Assembly: GCF_001022965.1 (NCBI RefSeq)
Contig: NZ_LECZ01000024.1
Coordinates: 62,001-126,000 of the forward strand
Reading direction: 5' to 3'
Source of the DNA: Enterobacter genomosp. O
GTDB taxonomy: Bacteria; Pseudomonadota; Gammaproteobacteria; Enterobacterales; Enterobacteriaceae
Length of the DNA stretch: 64,000 nt
This document shows, piece by piece, positions 29,332 to 38,590 of the stretch. The notes beneath the pieces were generated by a model. It was not told the origin of the DNA. It saw nothing but the letters and a program-made list of their open reading frames with translations, and did not search any database. The position numbers and the translations under genes were made by a program. Position 1 is the first letter of the stretch. Each line of letters opens with the position of its first letter.

Positions 29332-29539
29332 GTGGCTCAGCATACGTTTCGTACTCATATATCGTGGTCATGCCCCAAAGAGTATCCGTAATCGTTGCCG
29401 CCATACCCCTTCTTGCTCTAAGTACACGCTGATTACCCTAAAGCGTTTCGGTTTTCTAAAAGGGTGGAGACTGGGATTAAATCGCATTTCTCGATGCAGG
29501 CCTCCTAATGGGGGGATCGATTACCCTCCTCATAAGTGA
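29324..29539 (+). CDS. YidD-like membrane protein insertion factor (orphan copy)
   Basis: This 71-residue protein has the whole YidD signature: YRGHAPKSIRNRCRHTPSCS, KYTLITLKRFGFLKGW and RISRCRPPNGGIDYPP, with the three conserved cysteines. YidD helps YidC-mediated membrane protein insertion and is normally encoded between rnpA and yidC. Here it is paired with a DUF4177 gene far from that locus, so it is probably a paralogue. The ATG at 29324 overlaps the upstream stop (ATGCTTAA). Confidence 0.88.
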   Translation: MLKWLSIRFVLIYRGHAPKSIRNRCRHTPSCSKYTLITLKRFGFLKGWRLGLNRISRCRPPNGGIDYPPHK

Positions 29540-30078
29540 ATCAAACATGTTAAAGGCCCCAGGGTTTGCTGGCGGCCTTTATTTTTCCTTTCGCTTTCCT
29601 CAATCCAAGCTATAAGTTCAAGGATTCGCCTCTCTGAAAACACCGCTATCCCATGCTCTGCGAGCAGCGATGCCGCAACCCCCATACCCGTCTTGCGTAT
29701 ACCGCTAAAAGAACCGTCATAAATCACCACGCTGCCACACGTTGGGCTGCCGTCAGTTAACAACGCGGCGCTACAGCCAGATTCCTGAGCGGTACGCAGC
29801 GCGAGCCACGCTGCAAGCCGGTATTGCTCAGTCACATCCTGGCCTGTATTTTCAATTATTCTGGCCTGCCCGTGCATGACGTCTTTACCGTCGGCAGAGA
29901 TAATCTCTGCCGGAGGACGCGGTACAGGCAGCCCGGCAGCAAGTTCAGGGCAGTGAATAACCAGACGTTGTTCCTGTTCCCAGCGAGCGAGTTGCTCGTT
30001 CATTCGGGATTTTTCACTACCGTTATAGCGGACTTTGAAGCCCATCAGGCATGCGCTTACCAGAATTTTATTTATCAT
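29530..30078 (-). CDS. DUF523-family protein
   Basis: This 182-residue protein has the DUF523 signature: KILVSACLMGFKVRYNG at the N-terminus, CPELAAGLPVPRPPAEI in the middle and LLTDGSPTCGS. The conserved cysteines suggest metal or Fe-S binding, but the function is not known. It is somewhat longer than the usual 150-160 residues because of a C-terminal tail that runs through the terminator of the convergent gene. GC content is back to core level, so the accessory island probably ends here. Confidence 0.85.
   Translation of the reverse strand: MINKILVSACLMGFKVRYNGSEKSRMNEQLARWEQEQRLVIHCPELAAGLPVPRPPAEIISADGKDVMHGQARIIENTGQDVTEQYRLAAWLALRTAQESGCSAALLTDGSPTCGSVVIYDGSFSGIRKTGMGVAASLLAEHGIAVFSERRILELIAWIEESERKNKGRQQTLGPLTCLIHL
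29551..29588 (+). terminator. Terminator after the YidD-like gene
   Basis: TAAAGGCC and GGCCTTTA flank a GC-rich loop and are followed by TTTTTCC. It lies inside the 3' coding end of the convergent DUF523 gene. Confidence 0.7.
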
Positions 30079-30219
30079 CGCTTTTCTGTGATTACATGAA
30101 TCTCATCGCTGAATTGTAACGCGCTTTCTTGCCTTTTTTGCCCCTTTCATCCTGTTCTTACCCGCTTTTTTCTTCTCTGCTATACACTCTTACTAACGCT
30201 AAAAAAGGGAGCAGCGAGG

Positions 30220-31119
30220 ATGGCAACCTATCCAGACAGTTTATTGATTCTCAATGGCAAAAGTGCCGGCAACGATTTATTGCGTCAGGCAATTACCCAA
30301 CTACGTGAAGACGGTGCGCGAATTCACGTACGGGTGACATTCGAAAAAGGTGACGCAGCACGGTACATCGATGAAGGCATTCGGCTGGGCGTCAAGACCA
30401 TCATTTCCGGCGGCGGGGATGGCACCATCAATGAGATCGCCTCTGCGCTTATCGACCTGCCCACGACAGACCGCCCGGTAATGGGTATTTTACCGCTCGG
30501 CACCGCCAATGATTTTGCCACCAGCGCCGGGATCCCGGAGGAGTTAGAAAAAGCGCTCCAGCTGGCGATCCTCGGCAAAGCCACCGCCGTGGATATTGCT
30601 CAGGTGAATGACAAAACCTGCTTTATCAATATGGCAACCGGCGGGTTCGGCACGCGCATCACCAGCGAAACGCCCGAAAAACTGAAGGCGGCGCTGGGCG
30701 GCGTATCATATCTGATCCACGGCCTGATGCGCATGGACACCCTCAAGCCGGACCGCTGCGAAATTCGCGGCGAGGATTTTCAGTGGCAGGGTGACGCGCT
30801 GGTGATTGGCATTGGCAATGGCCGCCAGGCAGGCGGCGGACAGCAGCTATGCCCGGAAGCGCTGATCAATGACGGTCAGCTACAGCTGCGTATTTTCACG
30901 GGCGACGGCCTGCTGCCCGCGCTGTTTACCACGCTGACGCAGCCGGAAGAGAGCCCGAATATCATTGCCGGAAAATCGGCATGGTTTGAAGTGAATGCTC
31001 CGCACGGGATGACGTTTAACCTCGACGGAGAACCGCTGAGCGGGACGCAGTTCCGCATTGAGGTCTTGCCCGGCGCGCTGCAGTGCCGGCTGCCGCCGGA
31101 CTGTGCGCTTCTGCGCTGA
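30220..31119 (+). CDS. yegS: YegS, lipid kinase of the diacylglycerol kinase family
   Basis: YegS phosphorylates phosphatidylglycerol in vitro. The 299-residue protein has the nucleotide-binding signature [15 protein letters not shown] (about residues 64-78), [13 protein letters not shown], and the C-terminal DGEPL motif of the family. Length equals E. coli YegS (299). It stands alone, with the accessory island on its left and the second 430-bp repeat on its right. Confidence 0.95.
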   Translation: MATYPDSLLILNGKSAGNDLLRQAITQLREDGARIHVRVTFEKGDAARYIDEGIRLGVKTIISGGGDGTINEIASALIDLPTTDRPVMGILPLGTANDFATSAGIPEELEKALQLAILGKATAVDIAQVNDKTCFINMATGGFGTRITSETPEKLKAALGGVSYLIHGLMRMDTLKPDRCEIRGEDFQWQGDALVIGIGNGRQAGGGQQLCPEALINDGQLQLRIFTGDGLLPALFTTLTQPEESPNIIAGKSAWFEVNAPHGMTFNLDGEPLSGTQFRIEVLPGALQCRLPPDCALLR

Positions 31120-31149
31120 TGTTTAGCATAGTGCGCAATAGTGGCCTCT

Positions 31150-31579
31150 CACAATAATGCCTGCACAGACGACCCCCTCTCCCTTGAGGGAGAGGGCTGG
31201 GGTGAGGGGGAACATACGGCTGTGGAGGTTATTCCGTTCACTTTATGTTCCTTGCTCCTCTGTAACGACATGACCGGTGAACGTGCCAGGGTGGCTCAAT
31301 CGCCACCACCCTGGCGACCCGGGCTCCCGGCGGTAAATCGCCGCTTCGCGGTTCCCTCGGCTTATTCCTTCCGGCTTGTCGGGGACGGGCGGAGGTAACA
31401 TCCCTGTAAAGCCCGCCCTCTCGGCGCATCCCTGCGCCTCGCCCCGGCCTGCAGGAAACGCCTCAGCGATTTACAGCCGGACCAGGGCGTCGCTGTAAGT
31501 CATTCATTTTCCTGTAACAACATTTGTCGCTTTCGGTAAAAAAATTACTGGGGAACCCTCTCCCCACAGGGAGAGGGAG
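31150..31579. repeat. Long dispersed structured repeat, copy 2
   Basis: This is the second copy of the element at 11291-11720, in the same orientation, with the same offset (19,857 bp) at both ends. The hairpin arms are kept. It lies between the convergent genes yegS and fbaB and runs into a GGGAGA tandem array. Confidence 0.85.
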
Positions 31580-31596
31580 AGGGAGAGGGAGAGGGA
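31569..31596. repeat. GGGAGA hexanucleotide tandem repeat
   Basis: Four full GGGAGA units and a partial fifth are joined to the end of the 430-bp repeat, five bases from the fbaB stop. Copy 1 of the repeat has a single unit at this point, so the array arose by slippage. Confidence 0.9.
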
Positions 31597-31600
31597 GGCG

Positions 31601-32653
31601 TCAGGCAATCGTCACTTTACTGTCCAGATAAACGTCCTGAACCGCATTGATCAGCTTCACGCCGTCGGCCATCGTTTTCTTAAACGCCTTACGGCCGAGG
31701 ATCAGCCCCATGCCGCCCGCGCGTTTGTTGATAACCGCCGTACGAACCGCGTCTGACAGGTCAGTATCCCCGCCCGCCGCCCCGCCGGAGTTAATCAGCC
31801 CGGCACGGCCCATATAGCAGTTCGCCAACTGGTAGCGTACGAGGTCGATCGGGTTATCGCTAGTCAGCTTGCTGTAAACGCGGTCATCGGTGTAGCCAAA
31901 GTTCACCGCTTTGTACCCGCCGTTATTCTCCGCCATTTTCTGCTTCACGATATCCGCGCCGATGGTGGCCGCCAGGTGGTTCGCCTGCCCGGTCAGGTCC
32001 GCGGACACGTGGTAATCCACGCCGTCTTTTTTGAACGCATTATTACGCAGGTACGCCCACAGCACGGTCACCATGCCCAGCTCGTGCGCGCGCTCAAACG
32101 CCGCAGAGATCTCTTCAATCTGACGACGCGACTGTTCAGAACCAAAGTAGATAGTTGCCCCGACGGCCACCGCGCCCATATTGAACGCCTGCTCAACGCT
32201 GGCGTAGAGCGTCTGATCATATTCGGTGGGGTAGCTGAGGGTTTCATTGTGGTTCAGCTTCACGAGGAACGGAATGCGGTGGGCGTAGCGACGCGAGACG
32301 GAGGCCAGCACGCCGTAGGTGGACGCCACGCAGTTACAGCCCGCTTCAATCGCCAGCTCAACGATATTCTTCGGATCAAAGTAAAGTGGATTCGCCGCGA
32401 AAGACGCGCCCGCCGAGTGCTCAACGCCCTGGTCTACCGGCAGAATAGAGAGATACCCCGTGCCGCCGAGCCGCCCGGTGTTGTAGAGCGTCTGCATGTT
32501 TCGCAGAACCGCTGGCGGACGGTTGTTGTCGATCATCACGCGGTCAACGTAGTCGTGACCAGGCAGATACAGCTGGTCGGCTGGAATGGTCATACAACGA
32601 TGCTGTAAAAGGCTGTCGGCGTCTTTGCCAAGCAACTGCGCAATATCAGTCAT
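31601..32653 (-). CDS. fbaB: Class I fructose-bisphosphate aldolase
   Basis: FbaB cleaves fructose 1,6-bisphosphate through a Schiff base, mainly in gluconeogenic conditions. The 350 residues match the E. coli DhnA-type enzyme. Recognisable segments are [18 protein letters not shown], the strand [13 protein letters not shown] with the expected Lys, and [20 protein letters not shown] binding phosphate. It is transcribed alone, divergent from yegT; the 250-nt region between them contains both promoters but no operator I can name. Confidence 0.96.
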   Translation of the reverse strand: MTDIAQLLGKDADSLLQHRCMTIPADQLYLPGHDYVDRVMIDNNRPPAVLRNMQTLYNTGRLGGTGYLSILPVDQGVEHSAGASFAANPLYFDPKNIVELAIEAGCNCVASTYGVLASVSRRYAHRIPFLVKLNHNETLSYPTEYDQTLYASVEQAFNMGAVAVGATIYFGSEQSRRQIEEISAAFERAHELGMVTVLWAYLRNNAFKKDGVDYHVSADLTGQANHLAATIGADIVKQKMAENNGGYKAVNFGYTDDRVYSKLTSDNPIDLVRYQLANCYMGRAGLINSGGAAGGDTDLSDAVRTAVINKRAGGMGLILGRKAFKKTMADGVKLINAVQDVYLDSKVTIA

Positions 32654-32903
32654 GTGATACTCCCGTAAGTCCGACGTCGTGTCGGTGTGTGTTTATCCAG
32701 TCCCATTATTTATGGGCAGACTAAGCCTGGTACCGACTTAACAGATTTTCCACCAATTGCATTTTTTTTCAGCACAATCTGCTGGCTCGATTCGTGTACA
32801 ACAAAACTGTTACATTGATCAAACAATCACCACAAAGGTATTTAAAAGGTATTATTCAGTGGTATGTTAAAGGCGTACCCTCTCTGACATGCAGGATTAA
32901 AAA

Positions 32904-34181
32904 ATGAAAACGAAAGTCCAACTGTCATTCATGATGTTTGTTGAATGGTTTATCTGGGGAGCCTGGTTCGTGCCGCTGTGGCTGTGGCTGAGCAAAAGCG
33001 GGTTTACCGCCGGGGAAATCGGCTGGTCCTACGCCTGTACCGCGATTGCCGCAATCCTCTCCCCTATTCTTGTCGGCTCGCTGACGGACCGCTTCTTTGC
33101 CGCGCAGAAAGTGCTGGCGGTGCTGATGTTTGCCGGCGCGATTCTGATGTACTTCGCCGCACAGCAAACCCAGTTCAGCACCTTCTTCCCGCTGCTGCTG
33201 GTTTACTCCCTGACCTATATGCCCACCATCGCGCTGACCAACAGTATTGCCTTCGCCAACGTGGACGACGTCGAGGCCGATTTCCCGCGCATCCGCGTGA
33301 TGGGCACGATCGGCTGGATCGCCTCCGGGCTGGCGTGCGGCTTCCTGCCGCAGATGCTGGGCTATAGCGATATTTCCGATACCAATATTCCGCTGCTGAT
33401 GACCGCCGCCAGCTCCGCCCTGCTCGGCGTGTTTGCCCTGTTCCTGCCGAACACGCCGCCGAAAAGTACCGGCAAGCTGGATATCAAAGTGATGCTGGGG
33501 CTGGATGCGCTGATCCTGCTGCGCGACAAAAACTTCCTGGTGTTCTTCTTCTGCTCGTTCCTGTTCGCCATGCCGCTGGCCTTCTATTACATCTTCGCCA
33601 ACGGCTATCTCACCGAAGTGGGGATGAAAAATGCCACCGGCTGGATGACGCTCGGCCAGTTCTCCGAAATCTTCTTTATGCTGGCGCTGCCGTTCTTCAC
33701 CAAACGCTTTGGTATTAAGAAGGTCTTACTGCTGGGCCTGATCACCGCCGCTATCCGCTACGGTTTCTTCGTTTACGGTGGTGCAGAGCAGTACTTTACC
33801 TACGCCCTGCTGTTCCTCGGCATTCTGCTGCACGGGGTGAGCTACGACTTCTACTACGTAACCGCGTATATCTACGTGGACAAAAAAGCGCCGGTGCATA
33901 TGCGCACCGCCGCGCAAGGCCTGATTACGCTGTGCTGTCAGGGGTTTGGTAGCCTGCTGGGTTACCGCCTCGGCGGCGTAATGATGGAAAAAATGTTCGC
34001 ATACAAAGAGCCGGTGAATGGGTTGACCTTCAACTGGGCCGGAATGTGGGCATTCGGCGGGATCATGATTGCCGTGATTGCCGTGCTGTTTATGCTGTTT
34101 TTCCGCGAATCGGACAAAGAGATCACTGCAATTGAGGTGGTTGATGGCGATGCTGCGCTGACACAAGGGGAAGTTAAATGA
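32904..34181 (+). CDS. yegT: YegT, nucleoside:H+ symporter-family transporter
   Basis: This 425-residue MFS protein of the NupG/XapB nucleoside symporter family has 12 predicted helices. The N-terminus VQLSFMMFVEWFIWGAWFVP and the segment FPRIRVMGTIGWIASGLACG are typical of the family. The substrate is not established. Its stop overlaps the start of yegU (ATGA), and yegU overlaps yegV the same way, so transporter, hydrolase and kinase are produced together. Confidence 0.93.
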   Translation: MKTKVQLSFMMFVEWFIWGAWFVPLWLWLSKSGFTAGEIGWSYACTAIAAILSPILVGSLTDRFFAAQKVLAVLMFAGAILMYFAAQQTQFSTFFPLLLVYSLTYMPTIALTNSIAFANVDDVEADFPRIRVMGTIGWIASGLACGFLPQMLGYSDISDTNIPLLMTAASSALLGVFALFLPNTPPKSTGKLDIKVMLGLDALILLRDKNFLVFFFCSFLFAMPLAFYYIFANGYLTEVGMKNATGWMTLGQFSEIFFMLALPFFTKRFGIKKVLLLGLITAAIRYGFFVYGGAEQYFTYALLFLGILLHGVSYDFYYVTAYIYVDKKAPVHMRTAAQGLITLCCQGFGSLLGYRLGGVMMEKMFAYKEPVNGLTFNWAGMWAFGGIMIAVIAVLFMLFFRESDKEITAIEVVDGDAALTQGEVK

Positions 34182-35182
34182 AACAAGAACGTGTTCTCGG
34201 TGCCCTTTACGGGCAGGCGTTAGGGGATGCGATGGGCATGCCGTCGGAGCTGTGGCCGAGAAAGCGCGTCAAAGCGCACTTCGGCTGGATAGACCGCTTC
34301 TTACCCGGCCCGGCTGAGAATAACGCGGCCTGCTATTTCAGGCAGGCAGAGTTCACCGACGATACCTCAATGGCGCTGTGCCTGGCGGATGCGATTATTG
34401 AGTGCGAGGGGGAAATTAACGCGGATGTTATCGGCAAACATATTCTGCGCTGGGCGCTCGATTTCGACGCCTTTAACAAGAACGTGCTCGGCCCGACGTC
34501 AAAAATCGCGCTTAACGCGATTCGTGACGGAAAGCCGGTCAGCGAGCTGGAAAACAACGGTGTGACCAACGGGGCGGCGATGCGTGCCTCCCCGCTGGGC
34601 TGCCTGCTCCCGGCGACGCGGCTGGAACACTTTGTGGCGCAGGTGGCGCTGGCCTCCAGCCCGACCCATAAGTCGGACCTCGCCATTGCCGGCGCGGTGG
34701 TGATTGCCTGGGCGGTGTCACGCGCTATCGACGGGGAGAGCTGGCAGAACATCGTTGATGCCCTGCCGGGCATCGCACGCTATGCGCAGGAAGCGAAAAC
34801 CACCACCTTCAGCGCGTCGCTGGCGGCACGTATTGAGCTGGCGCTGAAGACCGTGCGGGAAGCCAACGGCATCGACTCCGCCAGCGAGCAGATTTATCAG
34901 CTTATTGGCGCGGGAACCAGCACCGTTGAGTCCGTTCCGGCGGCCATCGCGATGGTCGAACTGGCGGGAACCGACCCGAACCGCTGCGCGGTGTTATGCG
35001 CCAACCTGGGCGGCGACACCGACACCATTGGCGCAATGGCGACGGCCATCTGCGGGGCGCTCCACGGGATACAGGCTATTGACCCGGCGCTCAAAGCCGA
35101 GCTCGACGCGGTTAACAGGCTCGATTTCGGTCATTACTGCGAGAAACTCCTGCATTACCGGGAGCAAAGGGAGGGCGTATGA
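34178..35182 (+). CDS. yegU: YegU, ADP-ribosylglycohydrolase-family protein
   Basis: The 334-residue protein has the metal-binding motifs of the ADP-ribosylglycohydrolase (DraG/ARH) family: GQALGDAMGMPSELW, EFTDDTSMALCLADAI and GGDTDTIGAMATAICGAL. It may cleave an N-glycosidic bond in an ADP-ribose or modified nucleoside; the substrate is unknown. Its place between a nucleoside transporter and a ribokinase-type kinase suggests catabolism of an imported nucleoside-like compound. Confidence 0.93.
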   Translation: MKQERVLGALYGQALGDAMGMPSELWPRKRVKAHFGWIDRFLPGPAENNAACYFRQAEFTDDTSMALCLADAIIECEGEINADVIGKHILRWALDFDAFNKNVLGPTSKIALNAIRDGKPVSELENNGVTNGAAMRASPLGCLLPATRLEHFVAQVALASSPTHKSDLAIAGAVVIAWAVSRAIDGESWQNIVDALPGIARYAQEAKTTTFSASLAARIELALKTVREANGIDSASEQIYQLIGAGTSTVESVPAAIAMVELAGTDPNRCAVLCANLGGDTDTIGAMATAICGALHGIQAIDPALKAELDAVNRLDFGHYCEKLLHYREQREGV

Positions 35183-36132
35183 ATTCATTTGCCCAACGTC
35201 TCGACGCCCTGCACGCCGCGCGCCCGGTGACGGTGCTGGGCGCGGCGGTGATTGACGTCATCGCCGACGCCTACGCCCTGCCCTGGCGCGGGTGTGACAT
35301 CGAGTTAAAACAGCAGGGGGTGAATATTGGCGGCTGCGCGCTGAACATTGCCATCGCCCTGAAACGGCTCGGGATCGCCGCGCAAAACGCCCTGCCCGTC
35401 GGCCACGGCGTGTGGGCGGATATTATCCGTAACGCGATGGCAAAGCAGGATCTGCACAGCGCGGTGGAGGCCGAAACCGGCGACAACGGCTGGTGCCTGG
35501 CGCTGGTGGAGCCAGACGGCGAGCGCACCTTTATGTCGTTTAGCGGCGTGGAGAACCAGTGGCAGCAGCGCTGGCTTGATGCGCTTCACGTTTCGCAAAA
35601 CAGCCTGGTCTATTTGTCCGGCTACCAGCTGGCCTCGCCGTGCGGCGAGCTTCTGACGGGCTGGCTGGAAGGGTTGTGGGACGTGACGGCGTTTATCGAT
35701 TTCGGCCCTCGCATCGCGGATATCCCCGACGCGCTGATGGCGCGGATCATGGCCTGCAGGCCGATCGTGTCGCTCAATCGCCAGGAGGCGCAGCTTGCCG
35801 CTGAACGGATTGGCGTGGAGGTCGAAACGCTAGGAGCACAGTGGCAGCAGCGCTTCGGCGCCGCGCTGATTGTGCGGCATGATAAAGACGGTGCCGCCTG
35901 GTATGACGGCGACGCCTCGGGCGTTGTTCCGGCGTTTCCGGCTACGGTCGTGGACACCATTGGCGCAGGCGATAGCCATGCGGGCGGCACGCTTGCCGGG
36001 CTGGCGGCGGGATGGTCGCTGCCGGAAGCGGTGCAGCTCGGCAACGCGGTCGCCGCCTGGGTGGTCAGCCACCGCGGCGGCGATTGCGCCCCCACTCGCG
36101 AGGCATTACTCCTCGCACACAAAGACGTATAG
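35179..36132 (+). CDS. yegV: YegV, PfkB-family sugar/nucleoside kinase
   Basis: The 317-residue ribokinase-fold protein has the N-terminal GGCALNIAIALKRLG and the C-terminal PfkB signature DTIGAGDSHAGGTLAGLA with the catalytic Asp. It would phosphorylate a sugar or nucleoside delivered by YegT or YegU. The last codons overlap the convergent yegW gene by 27 bases. Confidence 0.93.
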   Translation: MNSFAQRLDALHAARPVTVLGAAVIDVIADAYALPWRGCDIELKQQGVNIGGCALNIAIALKRLGIAAQNALPVGHGVWADIIRNAMAKQDLHSAVEAETGDNGWCLALVEPDGERTFMSFSGVENQWQQRWLDALHVSQNSLVYLSGYQLASPCGELLTGWLEGLWDVTAFIDFGPRIADIPDALMARIMACRPIVSLNRQEAQLAAERIGVEVETLGAQWQQRFGAALIVRHDKDGAAWYDGDASGVVPAFPATVVDTIGAGDSHAGGTLAGLAAGWSLPEAVQLGNAVAAWVVSHRGGDCAPTREALLLAHKDV

Positions 36133-36852
36133 ATCGCTGCGACAGTAGCTGATGCTGTACTCAATCGGCCGGTGTTGCTGATCGAGCGCGACCTGCTTGA
36201 TCACCAGCACCGGTATTTTTTCATCCATCCTGATGTGCGCCTGAAACTCGCTGTCCGGCATGCGGGCGCTGACGCGCGAGCGGGTGCGCTGTGGGAAAAT
36301 ATTCTGGCTGCGGAAGTAATCGTAAAGCGAAATGCCAATCGCATCCGGATCGGGAATTAACCCGACCGGCACCCAGGACTCCTCAATCGAGACCGCGTCC
36401 TCGTCAACGTAGCGAATACGCTTGAGCAGGAATACCTCGCTCTCGGGAGGAATTGAAAGGTGATTCGCCACCTCTTCGGGACACTTCACCACCCGCTTGT
36501 TGACCCACAGCGTATTCGGCTTCTGGCCGCGCAGCACCACCTGCTGGGAAAAGCCGCGCGCCTCTTTGAGAGAGTATTCGAAAATGTTGTTAATTTGCGT
36601 GCCATAGCCTCGAGCGCGCGTCACCACGCCTTCTTCCTCAAGCGCCTGCATCGCTTTACGCACGGTTATGCGCGACACGCCGGTTAACTGACTCAGATCG
36701 CGCTCGCCGGGCAAAATATTCCCGTGCTCCAGCACCCCGCTGCGCACCGCATTTTTTACCGTTTCGGCAAACTTCAGGTACAGCGGCGTGTTGTCGGGCG
36801 CGGCGATCCGTTCATTCAGTTGAGCGATTAACCGGGTATGCGCTTGTTCCAT
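36106..36852 (-). CDS. yegW: YegW, GntR/HutC-family regulator
   Basis: This 248-residue repressor has an N-terminal winged helix (about 15-85, GERDLSQLTGVSRITVRKAM) and a UTRA effector-binding domain (about 95-240). The convergent position next to yegTUV suggests that it controls those genes in response to their substrate, but no operator could be defined. Confidence 0.93.
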   Translation of the reverse strand: MEQAHTRLIAQLNERIAAPDNTPLYLKFAETVKNAVRSGVLEHGNILPGERDLSQLTGVSRITVRKAMQALEEEGVVTRARGYGTQINNIFEYSLKEARGFSQQVVLRGQKPNTLWVNKRVVKCPEEVANHLSIPPESEVFLLKRIRYVDEDAVSIEESWVPVGLIPDPDAIGISLYDYFRSQNIFPQRTRSRVSARMPDSEFQAHIRMDEKIPVLVIKQVALDQQHRPIEYSISYCRSDLYVFVCEE

Positions 36853-36894
36853 CTCTGTTTTTCTCAGGCGTGGTGTGTCCTGCCAGTATAAGGC

Positions 36895-37695
36895 CTACCA
36901 CCATGCATGAAAATGGTGAACCGGCCCAATACCGTGACCGACCTCCAGACTATCCGCTTTTGCCAGCGCCGCCGAGAGCCAGGCTTTCGCTTCGCGCACC
37001 GTATCGGCCCAGCTTTCATGCCGTGGACGCAGCGCCGCCAGCGCGGCAGAGAGCGTGCACCCGGTGCCGTGGGTATTTTTGGTCTGCACGCGCGGCGCGG
37101 TGAAGCGTAGCTCGCCATCGCGGGTGAAGAGCCAGTCCGGGCTTTCAGCGTCATCCAGATGCCCGCCCTTCATCAGCACCGCCCCGCAGCCCATCGCCAG
37201 CAGCGCATTCCCCTGCTCTTTCATCTCGCGTTCAGTTTGCGCGTGCGGCGCACCTAACAGCGCGGCGGCTTCGGGCAGATTTGGCGTAATGAGCGCCACC
37301 TGCGGCAGCAGCTTTTTGCGTAGCGTCTCAACGGCGGAAGCGGAGAGCAGCGGGTCACCGCTTTTTGCCAGCATGACGGTATCCAGCACCACGTTTTGCA
37401 CCTGATAGCGTTGAAGCCGTTCCGCCACCGCTTCAACAATGTCCGTCTCGGCCAGCATGCCGATTTTGGTGGTATCGATGCGCACGTCGCTGAACACCGA
37501 ATCCAGCTGAGCGGCGACAAAATCAGGCTCGATACGGTAGACCGACTGTACGCCGCGCGTGTTTTGCGCCACCAGCGCGGTAATGACCGAACAGCCGTAT
37601 GCGCCAAGCGCGGAGAACGTTTTCAGGTCGGCCTGAATGCCTGCGCCGCCGCTGGGATCGGTGCCGGCGATGGTCAGAGCGTTCACTCGCTTCAT
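36895..37695 (-). CDS. thiD: Hydroxymethylpyrimidine/phosphomethylpyrimidine kinase
   Basis: ThiD phosphorylates HMP to HMP-P and then HMP-PP for thiamine synthesis and salvage. The 266-residue ribokinase-fold protein begins [20 protein letters not shown] and has the C-terminal motif [19 protein letters not shown]. The ATG at 37695 overlaps the thiM stop (ATGA); the open frame extends further but inside thiM. It is the second gene of the TPP-controlled thiMD operon. Confidence 0.97.
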   Translation of the reverse strand: MKRVNALTIAGTDPSGGAGIQADLKTFSALGAYGCSVITALVAQNTRGVQSVYRIEPDFVAAQLDSVFSDVRIDTTKIGMLAETDIVEAVAERLQRYQVQNVVLDTVMLAKSGDPLLSASAVETLRKKLLPQVALITPNLPEAAALLGAPHAQTEREMKEQGNALLAMGCGAVLMKGGHLDDAESPDWLFTRDGELRFTAPRVQTKNTHGTGCTLSAALAALRPRHESWADTVREAKAWLSAALAKADSLEVGHGIGPVHHFHAWW

Positions 37696-38462
37696 GCCTG
37701 CTCCTCCAGCATGTAGAGCGCATCCAGGAACGCGCTGGCAAAACTGCCCGGGCCACCAGACTGCGCAACGGCGACCGTTCCGGCCCGCTTCATCCATCCG
37801 CAGGCGGCAGCGACGTTATCCAGCCGATCGCCCGGCAGCGAGCAGCTCGCCGCCACAACGGCAGAGAGCGCGCATCCGGTGCCCACCACGCGCGTCATCA
37901 GCGGGTCACCGCCCGTGACCGTGCGGGTACGTTGCCCGTCAGTGATGTAATCCACTTCGCCGGTGACGACCACAACGGCATTAATCTGGCGGGCCAGCGC
38001 TTCGGCAGCAGGCACCGCGCTGGCGGCGGTGTCGGTGGTATCGACGCCGCGCCCGCCCGCGCTCATGCCGGCAAGGGCAAGAATTTCAGAGGCATTGCCG
38101 CGAATGGCCGCCGGCTTCAGGGCGAGAATTTGATGGCAAAAACGAGTGCGGAACGCCAGGGCACCCACGGCAACCGGGTCCAGCGTCCAGGGCTTGCCTG
38201 CCGCCACCGCGCTCTCAATCGCCCGGCGCATCGACTGGGCGCGCGGCGACGTCAGCGTGCCAACGTTAATCAGCAGCGCATCGGCCATCCCGGCAAACTG
38301 TTCGGCCTCTTCGGCCTCAATCACCATCGCGGGGGATGCGCCAAGCGCCAGCAAAACGTTGGCCGTAAAGGTCTGCACGACATCGTTGGTCATACAATGG
38401 GTAAGCGGAGAACGGGTTCGGAAGTGGTGTAAAACGTGTAAATCGAGCAGGTCAGGCTGCAT
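37692..38462 (-). CDS. thiM: Hydroxyethylthiazole kinase
   Basis: ThiM phosphorylates 4-methyl-5-hydroxyethylthiazole in thiamine salvage. The 256-residue protein starts [20 protein letters not shown] and has the family segments [20 protein letters not shown] and [15 protein letters not shown] with the active-site Cys. It lies 48 nt downstream of a TPP riboswitch, with AGGAGCGA before the ATG. Confidence 0.96.
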   Translation of the reverse strand: MQPDLLDLHVLHHFRTRSPLTHCMTNDVVQTFTANVLLALGASPAMVIEAEEAEQFAGMADALLINVGTLTSPRAQSMRRAIESAVAAGKPWTLDPVAVGALAFRTRFCHQILALKPAAIRGNASEILALAGMSAGGRGVDTTDTAASAVPAAEALARQINAVVVVTGEVDYITDGQRTRTVTGGDPLMTRVVGTGCALSAVVAASCSLPGDRLDNVAAACGWMKRAGTVAVAQSGGPGSFASAFLDALYMLEEQA

Positions 38463-38510
38463 GGGTTCGCTCCTGCCTTGCGTGAAGAAGCGATGACCGG
38501 GAAGGCATCT

Positions 38511-38587
38511 GACTTCCCTACGCTGGCATTATCCAGATCAGGTAATACGGGTATTTCTCAGCCTTCACAAAGAAGGGCACCCCGAGT
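38511..38587 (-). promoter_or_regulatory. TPP riboswitch (THI box) of thiMD
   Basis: On the minus strand the element reads ACTCGGGGTGCCC ... GGCTGAGAAATACCC ... ACCTGATCTGGATAATGCCA ... GCGTAGGGAAGT, the full conserved core of the thiM-type riboswitch. On binding thiamine pyrophosphate it is expected to hide the thiM ribosome binding site and switch off thiMD translation. Confidence 0.97.
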
Positions 38588-38590
38588 CAA

